Positions 50,077-61,087 of a DNA stretch of 64,000 nt are shown one piece after another; positions within the stretch are counted from its first letter, which is position 1; every line of letters starts with the position of its first letter. The position numbers and the translations under genes were made by a program. The notes under the pieces were generated by a model, which was not told the origin of the DNA, made no database searches, and saw only the letters and a program-made list of their open reading frames with translations. The stretch covers positions 40,408-104,407 of the forward strand of contig CALSCP010001986.1 of NCBI GenBank assembly GCA_943704425.1, written 5' to 3'. This DNA comes from Ministeria vibrans ATCC 50519 (lineage: Eukaryota; Opisthokonta; Filasterea).

Positions 50077-50235
50077 CCATGCTCTCGGTTGTTGTACTTT
50101 TCGTTTGTAAATGATGAAGTTCTTATATTATTATTATTTTTGAATTTGAAAGTGAAATATTTCATTCGATACACTTGCTCTCTCTCGCGCTCGTAACTCT
50201 CTCCTCTCCTCTCTCTCCTCTCGTTTATTGTTTGT

Positions 50236-51294
50236 TTATTTTGCGCTGGCGACAAGCACGACGGTGAGGGCCGATGCAACAATGGTCCAGATGTAGTTGA
50301 AGGTGACGGAGAAGCTCTTGAAGAGCCAGGTGGCGCAGAGGAGGGCAGCGACCAGGAAGAGGGCGTTGTTGTAGAAGACGGCAAAGGCAGAGCTCTCGGC
50401 GGCACACACCGACTCGAGCTTCTCGGGGAGCTCCTGATCAATGAGCTCTCGTCGCTCCGCCTTGCTCTTGCCCTGGTACTTTTCCGTGAGCTGCGCGCGG
50501 ATGACGTCGTCGCGTCCGCGGTTGGCAATGCGCATCTTGGCCGAGCGCGCCGTGCCCAGCGTCGCATACGTGAGGCCACCCACGCCAAACAGCGTAAGCA
50601 GAATGTAGATGATCGCAGTGTCGGCAAACGCCAGTTTATGGACGCTGTGGAAAAGGTCTGCAATGACAAGTCGCAACAAATGAGTGGAGGATGAAAAAAA
50701 AAACGAAGAAAAGAAAAAGAAAAAAAGGGAATGCAAGGAAAGGAGAATGATGGCCTTCGAAAGATGGACGTGGCCTCAGTGATCGTGCAGGTGGGCCTGA
50801 AGGCAGAGATTGGGCGTCAGAGGCGACTTTGGGATGCGACCGACAAATGTCATGCTCTCGGACTGCTCGAAACGGCTGTAGCGCAAACGCAGCACGAGCC
50901 AGACGCAAGAGCCGTCGATGATCGGATGTGTGACACGGACTCGCGCGTGATGCACGCAGAAGAAGGCGGCACGGTCCCCAGAATGGCCCGTTTTCGTCGT
51001 TGTCGACGTGGAAACGTCAAAAAAACCAACACTTCGAAAAAAAAAAAAAAAAAAAAAAAAACACACAAAGACAGAAAGAACGAAAGGAGCGGAGACATCA
51101 CGAAGGCAAGTGATGTGACTGTAAGGTGCATTGTCGATGATCGGCAAGGGGCAAGCGATGGCAGCGACAGAACGTTCATTTTTTGGAAGGAGAAACATGT
51201 TCGTACAGGCCGGAAGGAGGGACACGAAGAGGGCGTTGCCGATGTAGAGGGCGATGGTCGACGAAGGGACCTTGGACTTGTGTTGGAACTCCAT
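50236..51294 (-). CDS. SSR3: Translocon-associated protein gamma (TRAP-gamma/SSR3)
   Basis: Two exons (51207-51294 and 50236-50657; 549-bp intron with an A/T homopolymer) give 169 residues. TRAP-gamma is a four-helix ER membrane protein of the Sec61-associated TRAP complex. Seen: SSTIALYIGNALFVSLLPA (TM1), ADTAIIYILLTLFGVGGLTY (TM2), a charged cytosolic linker (KYQGKSKAERRELIDQELP), FAVFYNNALFLVAALLCATW (TM3) and VNY-like YIWTIVASALTVVLVASAK (TM4). The order and the FYNNALFLV phrase match SSR3 well. It is convergent with seipin. Confidence 0.9.
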
Positions 51295-51630
51295 GACGAC
51301 TATTACTTGCGATAAATAAAATAATGTGAAAAACTGAAAATCAAGATTCATCATTCAAGTCAGACAAGTGATCGCACAGTGATCGCTCGCCACTGGCGGT
51401 TGCTGACTCACTCAGCCGGTGTGGGTTTCAAGGGCGGTGGGTGCCGCGAATTAACTTTGACTATTGACTAATGACTTCATTGACTTGTGGGATAAGTAAG
51501 TGCGCTGTCGTTACATTCTGGTGAATAATGACGGAGTGTTTGGGTGGGACTCAACTTGCAGAACAGCGGTCCTTCCCTGCGTGCCCACTGCTTTGCAATG
51601 GCAATGAACCGTCGGTAAGTGTCCACAGGG
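51295..51630. other. Intergenic
   Basis: 336 bp between the start of SSR3 and the end of the SNH gene, both on the minus strand. An extra 3' exon of the SNH gene could be hidden here. None was recognised. Confidence 0.4.
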
Positions 51631-51966
51631 TCACGTTGGCGTGCCAGCAACCTCAACCAGTTTGAGCAGGTTGCGTTGAAGCACAACTTGATACCTTCAG
51701 AACAACACACGACAAAGCAACGGATGATTGAAACGCCTTCTGCACAATATATCCTGCTGTCCGACTGACCTTCGCGCATCGTCTAAGCGGCCGAGACGCT
51801 GGTACATGGTGATTGACTGCAGCAGCATGTCGTTTTCATGCAAGATCTAAGAAGCGTACTTTCAAATAAGAACCAACAGGCAGACGTCCGACACCAATAC
51901 CTGATCCACCGTGATGCTTGTTGATGGAGCTACCGTTTTTGACGACGTAGATTTAGAGTTGTTCAT
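51631..51966 (-). CDS. Minimal SS18-type SNH-domain protein
   Basis: Three tiny exons (51901-51966, 51770-51846, 51631-51694; introns 54 and 75 bp) sum to exactly 69 codons. None is long enough to stand out as an ORF. The product is a short Ser/Thr leader followed by ITVDQILHENDMLLQSITMY, QRLGRLDDARR and YQVVLQRNLLKLVEVAG. This is the SNH domain of SS18/CREST and plant GIF co-activators (human: STIQKMLDENNHLIQCIMDY). In animals SS18 is a subunit of BAF (SWI/SNF) complexes. The Gln/Gly/Pro/Tyr-rich activation tail is absent, unless the AAC|GTGACC at the end is a donor to a further exon. Start 136 bp from ELOF1 (head-to-head). Confidence 0.78.
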
Positions 51967-52102
51967 TGAGGCGTGGGCGACAAGAGAAAGCGAATAAATT
52001 GTGTATATAAATTGACACAACATAAGATGGATCAACCTTGAGCCACATATCACAAAATATCGCAAATTTCACAATGAAATATGTAAATTGTTTTTTGTAT
52101 AC

Positions 52103-52621
52103 ATGGGAAAGCGCAAAGGATCGAAGAGGAAGGGACCGACGAAGGTATGAATAGTAGGAGGCTAAGGTTGTTGCAACGGGGACTGTTCTGATGGCTGTGC
52201 AATTATTGACGAGCAGAAGCAACGGGAGCCCCTGGCGACCGCCTTCTCGTGTCCCTTTTGCTACCACGACAAGAGCATCACAGTGAAAATGTAAGGAACG
52301 GGGTGGGGAGGTGGGTGTGCGGATGGGACACGCGATGTGACGCTTGTGCGTAGCGAGCGCGAGAGACGCATTGCCGACCTCAACTGCACTGTCTGCTTTG
52401 AGAAGTGGTCGTGCACCGTCAATGCTCTGTCGGAACCCATCGACGTGTACACGGAATGGATCGATTACTGCGACGAGGCGACCAAGGAGAAGCGCGCGGA
52501 GGAGAGCTTCAAGGAGAGTGCAGCGGACAACGCAGCGAGCGCAAGGGCCAGAGACGACGACGACGACGATGATGATGATGATGATGATGATGACGATGAT
52601 CTTGACTACGACGCCAAGTAG
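52103..52621 (+). CDS. ELOF1: Transcription elongation factor ELOF1/Elf1
   Basis: Three exons (52103-52144, 52217-52290, 52354-52621) give 127 residues. Elf1 is a small zinc-ribbon factor that travels with RNA polymerase II and helps transcription through nucleosomes and damaged DNA. Seen: the basic N terminus MGKRKGSKRKGPTK, zinc ligands in FSCPFCYHDKS and LNCTVCFEKW, and the signature LSEPIDVYTEWIDYCDEA. The C terminus has an Asp run of about 20 residues not found in the animal protein but like the acidic tails of fungal Elf1. Its neighbour downstream is CSA; both act in transcription-coupled repair in other eukaryotes, though linkage here may be chance. Confidence 0.93.
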
Positions 52622-52766
52622 CGCAGTGGAGAGGAGCATCCCAAACAGTGTACAATACAAAAATTACATTTTTTTTTACAACCATTCTTTTTTCTTTTGC
52701 ATCTAATCGCTGTGATTACCGCCTAAGAAGACACCAGAGGCACGAGCTACGCTGCCACTTGATGGC

Positions 52767-54110
52767 ATGTTCAACATGGTGGCTGGTCGAGAGCGAGGGG
52801 AGGTTTCCAGTTTGCGTCTGCGTACCGTTCAGTCGACCCGTCGTTCGCACCGCCTCCAGCTGAGCGGGCGACGGCGTGTACCACTGACACACGCGAGCGG
52901 CGTTAGCGCACTTGATGTTGAAGTTGCCGAAGGACGCTATGTTCTCAGTGGAGGTGCGTTTACGTTTTCAAACGTATTCATTAAGCTTTTTTGCGACGAG
53001 TCTGGCGATACCTTTTGTGTGACCTCTTTTTTGGTGTGTCTGATTGATTGTTTGTTTGCTTGTGCGTACATGTGTAGGGGCCGATGGGACGATTGTCATT
53101 CACGATGGATTGTGCGATGAGTGGGAGCAACGCGAGTACGAGACGGTGAGTTCGGTGCGGCGTGGTGCACACGGTGACGCACACACGGCTATGGTGACGC
53201 GGGTGCAATGGTACCCCCATGATAGCGGTGCATTTGTGTCGAGTGGCATGGATGGAGAGGTGAAGTTGTGGGACACAAACGCTCTCGAAGTGGTGTGCGC
53301 CTTTGACTTGCCTGAACATGTGTACTCTGTGGACATGTGTGCGGGAGCGCGCCACCAGCTTATTGCAACGGCATCCAACGACGAGCACGTACGACTATGT
53401 GACGTTGTCAGTGGTACATCGACGCACACACTGCGCGGCCACTCGTCGCATGTGCTCACGGTTGCATGGTCACCACGCGATGACAATGTTGTTGCAAGCG
53501 GAGGAGTAGACGGGCGTGTGCACCTGTGGGACATTCGCAATGGTCGACGACCACTTGTATCGCTTGACCAGCACAATGGCTTGGGTGCGCGAGTGGCCTC
53601 GCGCGACAGTGAACCCACGGCACACTCGGGCGTCTGCAACAGCATTGTGTACTCGCACGATGGACATTTTCTGCACACGCTGGGTTCAGACAGGCGGGTG
53701 CGCTCGTGGAACGCGTCGACAGGCACTCATACACTGGTCAATTATGGACGGCAGCTAGGCACGGGTGCTCGCTTTGTTCCTATGGCGCTGACTCGCTCAC
53801 CCTGTCGCCCCTCCCTCCTTGCGCTTCCTCACGGCACGTCCGTGCGTGTCTACCAGACTGAGACGGGCAAACTGGCCACTGTGTTGCAGCTTCACTTTGA
53901 ACGTGTCCATTGCGTTGCCTGGAACCCCCTTCGTGACGAGGTAGAGAAAAGTCCGTTGCGTTTGTTGTGTGTTTGATTTTCCTCCTCTGCCCATAGCTTC
54001 TCTCCGGTGGGTCGGATCGCCAGATTCTTGTATATACGCCTGTAAACGACCGCGATGCACCCGAGGGCGATGGCGACGAGCTGGGGGACGATTGGAGTGA
54101 CGAAAATTGA
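52767..54110 (+). CDS. ERCC8: CSA/ERCC8 WD-repeat protein
   Basis: Three exons (52767-52953, 53078-53940, 53997-54110) give 387 residues, close to the 396 of human CSA. CSA is the substrate receptor of the CRL4 ubiquitin ligase in transcription-coupled repair. Diagnostic phrases: SLRLRTVQSTRR (N-terminal helix that docks DDB1), VSALDVEVAEGRYVLSGG, TRVQWYPHDSGAFVSSGMDG, WSPRDDNVVASGG, LVSLDQHNG and GTHTLVNYGR. About seven WD repeats are present, and the acidic end DDWSDEN resembles the human DAWSSSDEE. Confidence 0.93.
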
Positions 54111-54111
54111 T

Positions 54112-54233
54112 TTTCATTGCAATTGTTGTAATATTTATAATTAATTTAATATTATAATAATAATTATTATTGTTTTAGAATAATCATAATCATAATAATA
54201 ATAATAATAATAATAGTAATAATAATAATAATC

Positions 54234-54285
<52 letters not shown>

Positions 54286-54868
54286 GAATAAGAATAAGTA
54301 AAGTCACCAAGGCACAAGTACAATCACAGTACGAGTGGCCAGAATGAGTCAATCCACTGAAGTAGACTCAGGTAGTTGCAAAGATACGCTGCCAAGACCC
54401 AAGTGCCAACAGCCCCCCCCCCCCCCCCCCCCCCCTCCTCCCCCAAATAAACGAACAAATGAAACGTGTTGTGTCTTGTGTGTTACTTGCGCAAACTGCT
54501 CAATTATTTAACTTTAACCTTTTAACTTTTATTCTTCAGCTAAATAGCTTTGCAACGCTGCTGGTGCCACCCCTTTGTCGTATTTGTCTATTGGTAAGCA
54601 ACGTCCAGCAATGGCCTTGCGAAATTGCGCGCTTCGGTGGAACTTCGAGCGAATGAGAAATTGCGCGAAACACAATGAGAGTCAAACACAAACGCTTCCA
54701 CGTGCAGAATGCAAAAAGTGTCTTTGCGACTTCCATTGACTTCTGCGCGCTGACCAGTGACTGTGCACCAACTCATTGTGACTGTATGGCTGTGTATTTT
54801 GCAGAATACCGGCAGGATCCGGACAGGCGAGCGTCGCGTTTTGTCCGGTCGACACACAAAAGCAGCTC
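54112..54868. other. Intergenic with AAT repeats and a poly-C run
   Basis: Holds an (AAT/ATA)n region with few interruptions (about 54180-54295), then 23 C in a row (54413-54435). The rest (54440-54868) has no convincing exon and is probably the 5' region of the bHLH gene. Confidence 0.6.
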
Positions 54869-56392
54869 ATGTCGACGATTCACTCAACGCGTGCAAACAC
54901 GGCGCGTTTCCAGCGGCGCCTTCGCGGTCGATCGGTTAGTTTGAATGTGCCCGTGCACGCCCATCCCAACCGCTTCACAGCGTTCGACGAGGATTTCGAC
55001 GAGGACGACGAAGACTATCGCGACGACTACCGACTGCACAGTCGACCCGACTTTGACGACGAGACTGCACTTGCCGCGGCCGCCGTCGTGGCCGCCCGAG
55101 CAATGGTTCTTGGCGCGACCGACGACGACAGCAACAGCACGGGCGGTAGCAACTCGTCGGGAGAACGCTACTCGGTGACTGGCGATTGGGATTGCAGAGG
55201 TGTCCCCGCGCCCAACGCGGTGACGCCTCTTCCCCCTCACATGCCCATGTATAACCCCCCGACGGCGACCACTACTATTCCCACATCTACCATTCCCGCC
55301 ATCTCCACGACGACAACGACGACGACGACAGCGTCGCAAATGAATGGGAACCTGATGCCGCACTTGCCGGCCGTCTTTACCGCGGCCGCTCCGCCCAACA
55401 TGGTCGTTCCGGTGCCCCTGACGACCACTGGTGACATACCTGCGTCTGCTCGCGTGGGTATGCTTCTCGAGGCCGCTTCTATGATGAGCATGCCGTCGTC
55501 GCCGGTGCACGAACATGGCGTGGACGATAAGGAAGTCTACGCGAGCCTCAATGGCCATCGCCAAGTCGGATTGCACCGCAGCACTGGCAAGCAGACGGAT
55601 GCGTGTGGACAGAAACGCATTCGTCGCCGCACGGCACTGCGGATGGTACAGCTGTCGCCACCGCCTACGAAGAAGAAGGCGGTCGTGACCACGTCGATGC
55701 GGGGCCGCCGTCGCACCCAGAGCCTATCCTTTGATGCGATGGACCGGGGCATTGGCGGAGGGTTCTCCAGCATGGAGGATGACGATGATGATGATGATGA
55801 TGATGATGATGACGACGACGACGAGAAGGAGGAGGAGGAGGGTGCTAGCGACAACGGAGATGATAGGCGTGGTGGGGAAGACAACGAAGAGGAAGGGAAT
55901 ACTTACCACGACGGCTCAAAGGGACGTGGACCGTCATCGGCAAAGCGAGCCCGACAACAACAAGAACTCTCTCTCTACTCTCAGTATCATTCTCAACAAC
56001 AGAAGCAGCAGCAACGTCAGCAGGGACAGCTTGCAGTGGGCGGTCTGGCCGGGTCGGGAATGCTGCCGAAGCGACTGGGACAGCACCACAGTGGCCGGGG
56101 GCAGGGCAAGCGACGCACCATGAAGAGTCGCGAGGTGCACAATCAGCTGGAGAAGAACCGACGAGCGCACGTCAAGGACTGCTTCGACACGCTGCAAGAG
56201 ATGTTGCCAAACATTGAGACGGCGCGCATGTCCAACGTGGTGATTTTGCAGCACACTGTGCAGTACATCAGAGAGCTGGAGCGCCTAACCGCGACGCAAA
56301 CTTCACAGCTGTCCAAGGTACAGCGCCTCAATGAGTGGTGCAAAATTACGCTGGCTGCAGCGCGCTCTCGGGAGCAGAACTGTACACAATGA
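54869..56392 (+). CDS. MNT/MXD-like bHLH transcription factor
   Basis: Single exon, 507 residues. The C-terminal bHLH (about 415-475) reads SREVHNQLEKNRRAHVKDCF, DTLQEMLPNIETARMSNVVI and LQHTVQYIREL, followed by a short heptad stretch (LTATQTSQLSKVQRLNEW). The His-Asn-x-Leu-Glu-Lys-Asn-Arg-Arg basic region is that of the MNT/MXD/MGA branch of the Myc-Max network, which binds CACGTG. Upstream lie Thr-rich and Asp/Glu runs and a basic KRIRRR cluster. An internal ARVGMLLEAASMM (about residue 200) looks like the Sin3-interaction helix (LLEAA) of MAD and MNT proteins. A Max partner is not in this window. An earlier start is possible but not seen. Confidence 0.88.
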   Translation: MSTIHSTRANTARFQRRLRGRSVSLNVPVHAHPNRFTAFDEDFDEDDEDYRDDYRLHSRPDFDDETALAAAAVVAARAMVLGATDDDSNSTGGSNSSGERYSVTGDWDCRGVPAPNAVTPLPPHMPMYNPPTATTTIPTSTIPAISTTTTTTTTASQMNGNLMPHLPAVFTAAAPPNMVVPVPLTTTGDIPASARVGMLLEAASMMSMPSSPVHEHGVDDKEVYASLNGHRQVGLHRSTGKQTDACGQKRIRRRTALRMVQLSPPPTKKKAVVTTSMRGRRRTQSLSFDAMDRGIGGGFSSMEDDDDDDDDDDDDDDDEKEEEEGASDNGDDRRGGEDNEEEGNTYHDGSKGRGPSSAKRARQQQELSLYSQYHSQQQKQQQRQQGQLAVGGLAGSGMLPKRLGQHHSGRGQGKRRTMKSREVHNQLEKNRRAHVKDCFDTLQEMLPNIETARMSNVVILQHTVQYIRELERLTATQTSQLSKVQRLNEWCKITLAAARSREQNCTQ

Positions 56393-56756
56393 TACAACAT
56401 TGAAATTATATTATTTTTATTTTAAAAAATATATATTTTATTATTATAACGTCCTGGGTTTGACTTCAACGCTGTTTGTGTAATTGTGTAGTCGGCTTGT
56501 CGCTTTTCGTTTGTGATTGATAATATTTACTAACGTAATTTATATGATAATTATACAGTATTTATATTTTATTATTGACTATTGTTGAAGAAGAAGAAGA
56601 ATTGAAACAATTTTTTCTTATCAATCACAAACGAAAATTCGAGAATGAATATTGTTAACTTATTGAACTCCCGCGTACCCAAAATCAAATCAAACGTCAA
56701 AATTCAAATTTTTACGCCATCGTCATTCAGAATTGCTGTTGGAGCATAGCAATTTT
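56393..56756. other. Intergenic, AT-rich
   Basis: 364 bp with AT-rich low-complexity sequence; probably the 3' UTR of the bHLH gene and the promoter of the channel gene. No exon seen. Confidence 0.5.
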
Positions 56757-59170
56757 ATGGTGCAAGTACAAGGGGATGTCTGGTTGACGCGGCGGCGTTG
56801 TCTTTATGGCTTTCTAGAGACCCCAGTGTCCATTCTCAGCTACATCTACCACATTGCGGTGTAGGCGAATCCTCTGGTCGAATCCCTCTCTAATGTGCTG
56901 TGTGTTGGTTTCTGCTTAGAGGCGTGCTTATCATTGTGTCGGCGCTTTTGAATATTCTGTCGACCGTGCCGCGCTACGATGGCACCAAATTCAAGTCGGT
57001 GTTTCACCTTGAGATATCGCTGCTGGCCCTCTTGAGCGCCGAGTATCTCTTGCGGCTGTGGTGTGCACCGGCCTTTTCCAAGAAGTACCAAGGTTTGCGG
57101 GGCGTAGTGCGTTTTATTCGAAGGTATGGCGGAGATAACGAAGAGATAACAAAGATGTTTACGCAATAATAATAATAATTATTATATTATTATTATTATA
57201 AAATTATAATATCTTATTTTCTCAATGTGTAGACCTCTACGGCTGGCAGACTTGGCCATTTTGGGTTGTTCGCTTGCCATTGTGATTGTCACAACTAACG
57301 ATCGTGGCGAATATCTGTGGGGAGCGGGCGGCGCCTCTGCCCTACGCCTGCTCAGTCTTTTCCGACTGCTCCGCTTTGATCGCTACATTCATGCATCGCG
57401 TCTTGTCGCCGACGTCTTGGTCATGCACTGGCACGAACTTGTTGTGACCTTCTTTATTTCGCTACTGATTATTCTCTGGGGCGCGACCATTGTGTGGGAG
57501 CTCGAGCACGATGTACAGCCGGACCACTTTGGGACGCTGCCGCAGGCCATTTATTGGGCGTGTAAGAACAAGCGAACAAAAAGGAGTCAAATAGAGATAG
57601 GGAGAGACTTAATGATGCACTTGGACGTATACCTTTGTTTTGGTTGTTTTTTTTTTTTTCACATGCAGTAATCACGGCAACCACCGTTGGCTATGGTGAC
57701 ATATCCCCGACGACGTCAGCGGGTCAGGCTGTCACGTCGGTCCTTGTGCTTCTGGGCATGCTCTTTATTTCCATTCCCGCCGGTCTTATTGGCACCACCT
57801 TTGCCATTCGTGTGCGCCAATATCGCGAAGACCGTCGCTACCGTGCACGTCTCAGCGACACTGCGGCGCGTCTCGTTCAGTTGCGCTGGCGAACATATTC
57901 CCTCAAATGTTATTTGCGTGCTGCCTATGCCCCTATTGGGTCAGCCCGAACTCGCTCACGACCCCAATCGACACTTTCGACACATCAAATAGCCTCCAGT
58001 GATGATCCCGAACGATATCCCTTTCCCGGCACGGCCGTCTACCAACGGTTTGTACGGCTCGCCGAACGGCATCACATCCACGAGCTGTATGCTCGGTACA
58101 ACGAGCGGCGGCAGCACGAGTTGGAGCTGGTTACAGCGAGTCGTCTGCTCAGCGGGGGGGGACTTGCGTCGCGCTCCGAGACATCGCACGACCTGGACGA
58201 GGAAGAGAAGGGGAGAGAATGGGAGGACGTGGTGACGGAGGGAGAGGAGAAGGAGGAAGAGAGGAGGGACACAGACGTGACAGGCAGCGAGAAAGCGGTC
58301 ATGGACACAGGTGGAGAGAGCACGGTCACGTTGAACGCGAGTTCGCGTTCACCGTTGAAGCGAATTGATCGACGTCTGGCGTCACGCACACTCACCATAC
58401 GGCAACAATGGGCAACGCTAATGCGCGGCGGAAACAGAGACAGAGCTGCGTCGGAGGATCGCGAGGCGAGTGATGAAACGCTGGAACTGGGTGAGATGCA
58501 TGATAGCAAATGGCACAAAGACGATCGCGCGCGACGACCACTGTCTCTTCGCGAATTTGAAGAAATTTACACGGAATGCGCTGGCAAGGAGAGTCTCATT
58601 CATGTTCTGGAGAATTCTGAGGCGAGTGCGCAGATTGACACCACGACCAACAGCGGTCGTCTGATGCCCATACGAAAGTATCGGATGACGCGCGCACAAT
58701 GTCGTGCACTGGTGTTCCTTCTGACGATGCAGCACTCGTTGGTGCAAGAGCGGTTTCGATTGGCATGCCAGTGTAGCCTGCACGATATCGAGGATGTGTT
58801 TGGGCAATTGAACGAGCTCAAGGTGCACCTGAACGTGATGACGCGACGCCTCGACCACAAGCTTAACGTGATGCAAGCGGTGCAAGTGCGGCAGCACGAC
58901 ACGGTTCTCAGCCACAATATTAATAAGGCAGGACGGACTGGTACGCCAGTGGCAGCAGCCGCCACTGAGCAGGTGATGCAACTCGTTGCAACAGCTGCCC
59001 AAGAGCACGCTTGCTCCATCGACGATCTGCTGGTGGCGCTCAAGGAGCAACGACGACGCACCACTAATACTCACGAGTCGACGTCACGAAGCGTCTCGCC
59101 TCGGCCACACCACAGTCATAGGGTGCCCAGTACGCTCACCGTGCCCTCAGTGGACTCCACGATTGTATAA
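56757..59170 (+). CDS. Kv7/KCNQ-like voltage-gated potassium channel
   Basis: Four exons (56757-56860, 56920-57123, 57233-57561, 57669-59170) give 712 residues. Six membrane segments are visible: S1 (HIAVGVLIIVSALLN), S2 (HLEISLLALLSAEYLLRLW), S3 (LADLAILGCSLAIVIV), an S4 with spaced arginines (ALRLLSLFRLLRFDRY), S5, the pore TATTVGYGDISP (TVGYGD filter) and S6 (VLVLLGMLFISIPAGLIG). After S6 comes AARLVQLRWRTYSLKCY, which aligns with the calmodulin-binding helix A of KCNQ. A distal stretch, AQCRALVFLLTMQHSLVQER, followed by DIEDVFGQLNELKVHL, resembles helix B/C. This two-helix C terminus argues for Kv7 over other Kv families. Confidence 0.87.
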
Positions 59171-60004
59171 CACTCAATAGTAATATTTAGACAATAATAA
59201 TAGAGAATAGACGAATAGACCTCGAATAGACTCAATGTTAAAACCAAGACATTATACAACACAAATGTCAAATAGCAGTACAACACTCCCGCCGTAGTCT
59301 TCTGGACGAGAATGTCCCGAGTTCTCCCCCATTCACGCGGCGACAAAGAATATCTCCGCCTGTCTAGAGTCCCCAGCCAGGCAGTTGATGAAATGTCTTG
59401 TAGGCACAACGTAGTGGGTGTCAGTGGTCGCGCGCAGTCTCTAAGCAAGAGTCATGCCGATCAGTGAGTCGGGTTGCGATTGGCTCATCATATATTTCCA
59501 TGGGTGAGCACAGTGGAGAAGGAAGTGTCCTGGGATTTGTTGCAGCTGTTGTTGTTGCAGTTGATGTTGTTACGACTGGTATCGCAAACTTAAGGTTGAT
59601 GCAGCGCCTGTCGTAATAGTGTGGTTGTCGTTGCTATAGTAGCTGTGAGAGAGAGGGTCGCGCAGGTCCGACGGGAGTCCGACGTCCGGAACGTGTCGGC
59701 CGTCGCATGGTAAAGCGCGCAAGGGCTCAGCCAATGATGCCTTGGAAGACGACATAAATTATATTACAGGTCACTAACAGGTGTCTGTATGATGCGTGCG
59801 TTGCAGCGGAGCTCTTGGACATTAGCACTCTTTGACCTGACGTCTTGGTTAAATTTTAAATAAAATATTATAATATTATTATTATTATTATTATTAATGA
59901 TAATAAATTAAAAATTTATCTGTTTTATGATTAATTATCACAATTCTCAATTCTCAATTCACACACTTTTTTTGTTTGCTGGTCCCACTTTCGTTTTGTA
60001 CACC
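59171..60004. other. Intergenic, no confident gene
   Basis: 834 bp. A minus-strand open frame begins at ATG 59753-59755 (61 codons) and a second frame continues it to about 59410. Neither gave a recognisable protein or clear splice pair. The right part (59860-59930) is ATT repeats. A small minus-strand gene cannot be ruled out. Confidence 0.4.
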
Positions 60005-60937
60005 ATGCTGCGTCGAAACCAAGGCCATCTTCTTCCGGAACCCACAGGCTCTCGATCACAATACTCGTCGTCAAGGTACATTGCAAGTTCTTTTTTTTTT
60101 TTTTTTGCTCCCTGGCTGTGTTGCTCTGCTCTTCCCAGTCGAAAGCGGCAGCGGGATTTCCACCGGGCTACGCCACACGCCGTTAAATAATGGATGGTGT
60201 GTGTGTGTGTGTGGAACATGGGGTCTGCTGTAGTGTGGAACGAGCGACGCATTCTTCACGCTCTGCAGCACGCTTGGCGACACAGCGGCATCCGATTGAG
60301 CATTGCTCACGATCCAGGGCACCTGTCCGATACCGCAACCCGGAGTATGCGTTGCGTAGCTTCTTTGCAGCTCGCTGTTTTCCTGGAAAACTGTTTTTTA
60401 ATAGGCTGTTTCAAACGCAAAGAGAGACGTGTGACCTTTTTGCCCGTCTCTGTTTTATTTGAAATGTTTTTTTTTTCTTACATTCGTTGTGCTTCGATGC
60501 CACATCAGTTGCTAAACTACCTTTCTCGCATTGTGTTTGTTGACGTAGCCGGCGCGGAAGGAGCCACACGTATGCGGTTGTGGGCGTGATTGCTCTGCTT
60601 CTTGTGGGCGTCTACTTTTTCAACCGTGGACTCAGCTCGAGCGCAACGACCGAGGTGCACTCGCAGGAGTCGTTGGACTTTCTTGAGTTTGAGCGACAGC
60701 TGGAGGCGAAGATGGCGCCCGAACACTTTCGTTTGATGCAGACACCGGAGTACAGAGAGCGCATGAAGGTATAGACAGTGGTGCGATAGAGTATGCCTCT
60801 GATGAATGAATGCCTTGTGGTGTTAGATCCAGGAGAAGGAGAACGAACGATTTGCTAAGGCGATGAAACGGCATAAGGAGAAGAAGCACGAAGGGTCAGA
60901 GAGGATAGAACATGTGGACGGTGAAGAGATCTCCTAA
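60005..60937 (+). CDS. Small single-pass membrane protein, unknown
   Basis: Exons 60005-60075, 60549-60768 and 60827-60937 join in frame to 133 residues. It has a polar N terminus (MLRRNQGHLLPEPTGSRS), a basic patch (RRGRSH), one membrane helix (YAVVGVIALLLVGVYFF) and a charged helical C terminus (LEFERQLEAKMAPEHF, then a Lys/Glu-rich end). The positive-inside rule would put the N terminus in the cytosol or matrix. Family not recognised. The 473-bp intron contains an open stretch from ATG 60219 (MGSAVVWNERRILHALQHAW); whether it is an alternative exon is unclear. Confidence 0.55.
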
Positions 60938-61087
60938 GACAAACCACACCGGAGCACACGAACAACTACACTCCTAGAAAAAGCAACAGTACACACGCAT
61001 CCAATTACATATGAGTGCCTCTATAGAAAGAAAAGAAGTAGATACAATATGTACACAATTGAAAGGGGTTGGGCATCAAGTGAGGCG

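Noticed and set aside
54141-54352. Poly-Tyr and poly-Ile ORFs
   Set aside because: Translation of the AAT repeat block only.
57469-57684. Minus-strand Leu/Ser ORF near the channel pore
   Set aside because: Overlaps the intron of the channel gene and the coding pore exon.
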